Source: Zobellella maritima
GTDB lineage: Bacteria; Pseudomonadota; Gammaproteobacteria; Enterobacterales; Aeromonadaceae
Length of the DNA: 64,000 bases
Assembly (NCBI RefSeq): GCF_003075035.1
Contig: NZ_QCZE01000001.1
Span: forward strand, 1,922,759-1,986,758
Direction: 5' to 3'
Position numbers and translations under genes: made by a program. Positions 62,050 to 64,000 of this stretch are shown here, in pieces (the first letter of the stretch is position 1; every line of letters starts with the position of its first letter). The notes below the pieces were generated by a model. That model had not been told where the DNA came from, did no database searches, and saw only the letters and a list, made by a program, of their open reading frames with translations.

Positions 62050-63465
62050 TCAATCACCGTCACCCTGAATAATCAGTTCGGCCAGCCTTTTGATGGCCGA
62101 CTCGCTTCGACTGTCCCAGGGGCAGGACGCATTCAGGCGGAAACAGTGGCGATATTGCTCGCCGGCCGAAAACATTCTTCCCGGCGCAATGCTGATGCCA
62201 TCCTCCAGGGCATGCCAATAAAGCCGGGTCGTACAGATGCCGCCCGGCAGCGTTATCCATAAAAAATAGCTGCCATCGGAATAATTCACCGCTGTGCCGG
62301 GGGGGAAATAGCGTCTTATCGCCTGATAAAACGCATTTTTCCGCTGTTCCAGAAGCCGCCGGACGGTACGCAGGTGTTTGTCATAGCTGCCGGTCATCAG
62401 GTAATCGGTCAGGGCCAGCTGCATGGGCGCACTGGTCGACAGGGTACTCATCAGTTGCAGTCGCTGTATGTGCTCGGCATGTTTGCCCGCCGCGACCCAG
62501 CCGATACGAAACCCCGTTGCCAGGGTTTTCGAAAACGACGAACAATGCAGTACGTTGCCGCCGCTATCCCATGCCTTGGCGGGGAGCGGCCGTTCCGCAC
62601 CGAAGTACAGCTCGCTGTAGACGTCATCCTCGATGAGCCCTACCCGGTGCTGGGCCAGCAGCTTCACCAGCCTTTGTTTATTTTCCCGGGATAGGGTGCA
62701 GCCGAGCGGGTTCTGGAAGTTGGTCATCAACCAGCATGCCTTTATCGGATACTGAATGAGCGCCTGCTCCAGGGCATCCAGATCTATCCCCTGCTGCGGG
62801 TGTGTCGCAACGGCCACCGCCTTTAACCTGTTGTGTTCAATCGCCTGCAGGGCCCCATAGAAGGCAGGAGACTCAACCACCACCCAGTCACCCGGCCGGG
62901 TCAGTGACTGCAGGCTGAGATTGAGGGCTTCCAACGCCCCCGAGGTGATCACTATCTCGTCGGGCGAGATATCCATGCCCTGGGCTGCATAACGCTTGGC
63001 AATACTGCGGCGCAGGCGATCACTGCCCGGAGGCAGATTGACGATGGTACTGGCAGGCGTCATGTGACGGGCCACCCTGCTCAGTGAACGGGCCAGTTGG
63101 TGCTGAGGGAACAGCGCCGGATCGGGAAAGGCAGAACCAAAGGAAACAAACTCCGGCGACTTGCTGGTCTGCAGGACATTAAAAATAAACTCGTTGATAT
63201 CGATGTCTTCCGCCAACAGCAGTTTTTGCTCGGGTTTTGTATAAGTGCCCGCTTCTTTTTGGGGGGCAACAAAATACCCCGATTGGGGCCGAGAGATGAT
63301 CCAGCCCTGGCTTTCCAACAGCTGGTAGGCATTTAATACCGTCATCAGGCTGAATCCGGACTGCCGAGCCTTTTGCCTGAGCGACGGCAACTTTTCATCG
63401 ACCTGCCATATGCCGGCCTGGATCTGCTCCCTAAGTTGCAGCGCCAGCTGTTCGTATTTCGCCAT
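62050..63465 (-). CDS. MocR-type regulator (GntR HTH fused to aminotransferase domain)
   Basis: This 471-residue MocR/PdxR-family protein has an N-terminal GntR winged helix (about 1-70, LREQIQAGIW...KLPSLRQKARQSGFSLMTVL). It is fused to a class I aminotransferase fold with the PLP lysine K313 in SSFSKTLATGFRIGW. Such proteins sense PLP or PLP-amino acid adducts. No target is evident: the neighbours are ccoG and another LysR gene, all on the same strand. Confidence 0.92.
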   Translation of the reverse strand: MAKYEQLALQLREQIQAGIWQVDEKLPSLRQKARQSGFSLMTVLNAYQLLESQGWIISRPQSGYFVAPQKEAGTYTKPEQKLLLAEDIDINEFIFNVLQTSKSPEFVSFGSAFPDPALFPQHQLARSLSRVARHMTPASTIVNLPPGSDRLRRSIAKRYAAQGMDISPDEIVITSGALEALNLSLQSLTRPGDWVVVESPAFYGALQAIEHNRLKAVAVATHPQQGIDLDALEQALIQYPIKACWLMTNFQNPLGCTLSRENKQRLVKLLAQHRVGLIEDDVYSELYFGAERPLPAKAWDSGGNVLHCSSFSKTLATGFRIGWVAAGKHAEHIQRLQLMSTLSTSAPMQLALTDYLMTGSYDKHLRTVRRLLEQRKNAFYQAIRRYFPPGTAVNYSDGSYFLWITLPGGICTTRLYWHALEDGISIAPGRMFSAGEQYRHCFRLNASCPWDSRSESAIKRLAELIIQGDGD

Positions 63466-63556
63466 GCTGTTATATATAAATAAACATTAGATTCTTACTG
63501 TTATACATGCTTTTCCCGGGAAGCGACATGCCGCCCGACACATACCCGGGCCACCA

Positions 63557-64000
63557 TCATTGGGCCAGCGACTGTACCAGGTGATCGAACTCTTCCTTGA
63601 GGGCAACCTGAAAATGCCGGCACAGCCGGGAGACCAGGTGGAATTTCGGCAACACTATGGCCACCTCGAATTCAACCTGGGGAGAAAAAGGCCGGAACAC
63701 CACGGCATTGTCACTTCTTTTGCTGTATTCCATGGCGGTGACCGGATCGATCAGCGCATAGCCGACCCCTTCGTTGACCAGGGCAATCGCCGAAGGGAAC
63801 AACTGGGTTTCGGCGACGGTGTTGAGCGGGCAATTGTGTTTGAGAGACAGGCTGCGCAGTTGCATGGTGGTCTGATGGGCATCCCCCAGGGTGATCACCG
63901 GCCGGCCCACCAGATCCTCGATGGTGATTTCCTGCCGGTCGGCCAGTTCCGAACCGGGTGGCAGCGCACAGAGCACCCTGAAGGTATAGGGAAAGATCTG
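63557..64000 (-). CDS. LysR family regulator, C-terminal part (cut by window edge)
   Basis: About 148 codons of a LysR substrate-binding domain are visible, with FPYTFRVLCALPPGSELAD and the block LVNEGVGYALIDPVTAMEY. The frame is open at 64000, so the N-terminal DNA-binding part lies outside the window. The C-terminal stop is at 63557. Function is not assignable. Confidence 0.85.
   Translation of the reverse strand, partial: QIFPYTFRVLCALPPGSELADRQEITIEDLVGRPVITLGDAHQTTMQLRSLSLKHNCPLNTVAETQLFPSAIALVNEGVGYALIDPVTAMEYSKRSDNAVVFRPFSPQVEFEVAIVLPKFHLVSRLCRHFQVALKEEFDHLVQSLAQ

Noticed and set aside
1-64000. Insertion sequences, CRISPR arrays, tRNA or rRNA genes
   Set aside because: I looked for transposase motifs, regularly spaced repeats and cloverleaf or rRNA signatures and saw none convincing. 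A covariance-model search would be needed to exclude small RNAs.

Overview
The window looks like chromosomal DNA of a marine or salt-adapted gammaproteobacterium. It is GC-rich and densely coding, has Shine-Dalgarno-led genes, and is rich in genes for methylated onium compounds (carnitine, gamma-butyrobetaine, glycine betaine, DMSP). Genera such as Oceanimonas, Zobellella or Oceanisphaera would fit, but that is inference. I saw no rRNA, tRNA, CRISPR array or insertion sequence.

Positions 1-48.6 kb form an onium-compound catabolic island. Module A (137-9563, minus strand) is an eight-gene run: Rieske oxygenase, SDR, BKACE beta-keto acid cleavage enzyme, aldehyde dehydrogenase, iron-sulfur flavoreductase, second SDR, divergent carnitine-dehydrogenase paralogue and BetT-like BCCT transporter. 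A gamma-butyrobetaine dioxygenase (10493-11671, plus) follows. A patch with DUF1177 and LysR genes (11.7-14.3 kb) is flanked by broken, diverged copies of the dioxygenase and AraC-regulator 3' ends. Next come a GlxA-type AraC regulator and module B (15453-20364, minus): BKACE, L-carnitine dehydrogenase, SDR and BCCT. A DMSP block (20577-25880) holds a DddD-type fused CoA-transferase/lyase, a LysR regulator and a DddT-like BCCT. An esterase, a second GlxA-type regulator, betainyl-CoA thioesterase, a choline-sulfatase remnant with its LysR regulator, and acetoacetyl-CoA synthetase follow. Then come gbcA/gbcB (glycine betaine demethylation), soxA/soxG, a short divergent BCCT, fdhD, an NAD-linked formate dehydrogenase (fdsGBA) and glutathione-independent formaldehyde dehydrogenase.

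Together these spell butyrobetaine -> L-carnitine -> 3-dehydrocarnitine -> betainyl-CoA + acetoacetate -> glycine betaine -> dimethylglycine. Acetoacetate is recovered by AacS, and formaldehyde from demethylation is oxidised through formate to CO2. Dimethylglycine dehydrogenase and soxB/soxD are not in the window. A recurrent half-site TGTCG(T/C)-N8-AA, like that described for the GATase1-type AraC regulators of Pseudomonas (ArgR/GbdR family), occurs in several intergenic regions and suggests one regulon.

Positions 49-56 kb hold an acidic amino-acid module: a DAACS symporter behind a good sigma-54 promoter with three upstream palindromes, a LysR-histidine kinase-sigma-54 activator operon with 4-bp overlaps, and an aspartate/glutamate racemase. 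Positions 55.6-60.3 kb hold a TRAP transporter operon ending in a VanX/DdpX-type D-Ala-D-Ala dipeptidase, plus a LysR regulator. The right end carries ccoG, a MocR-type regulator and a LysR gene cut by the window edge.
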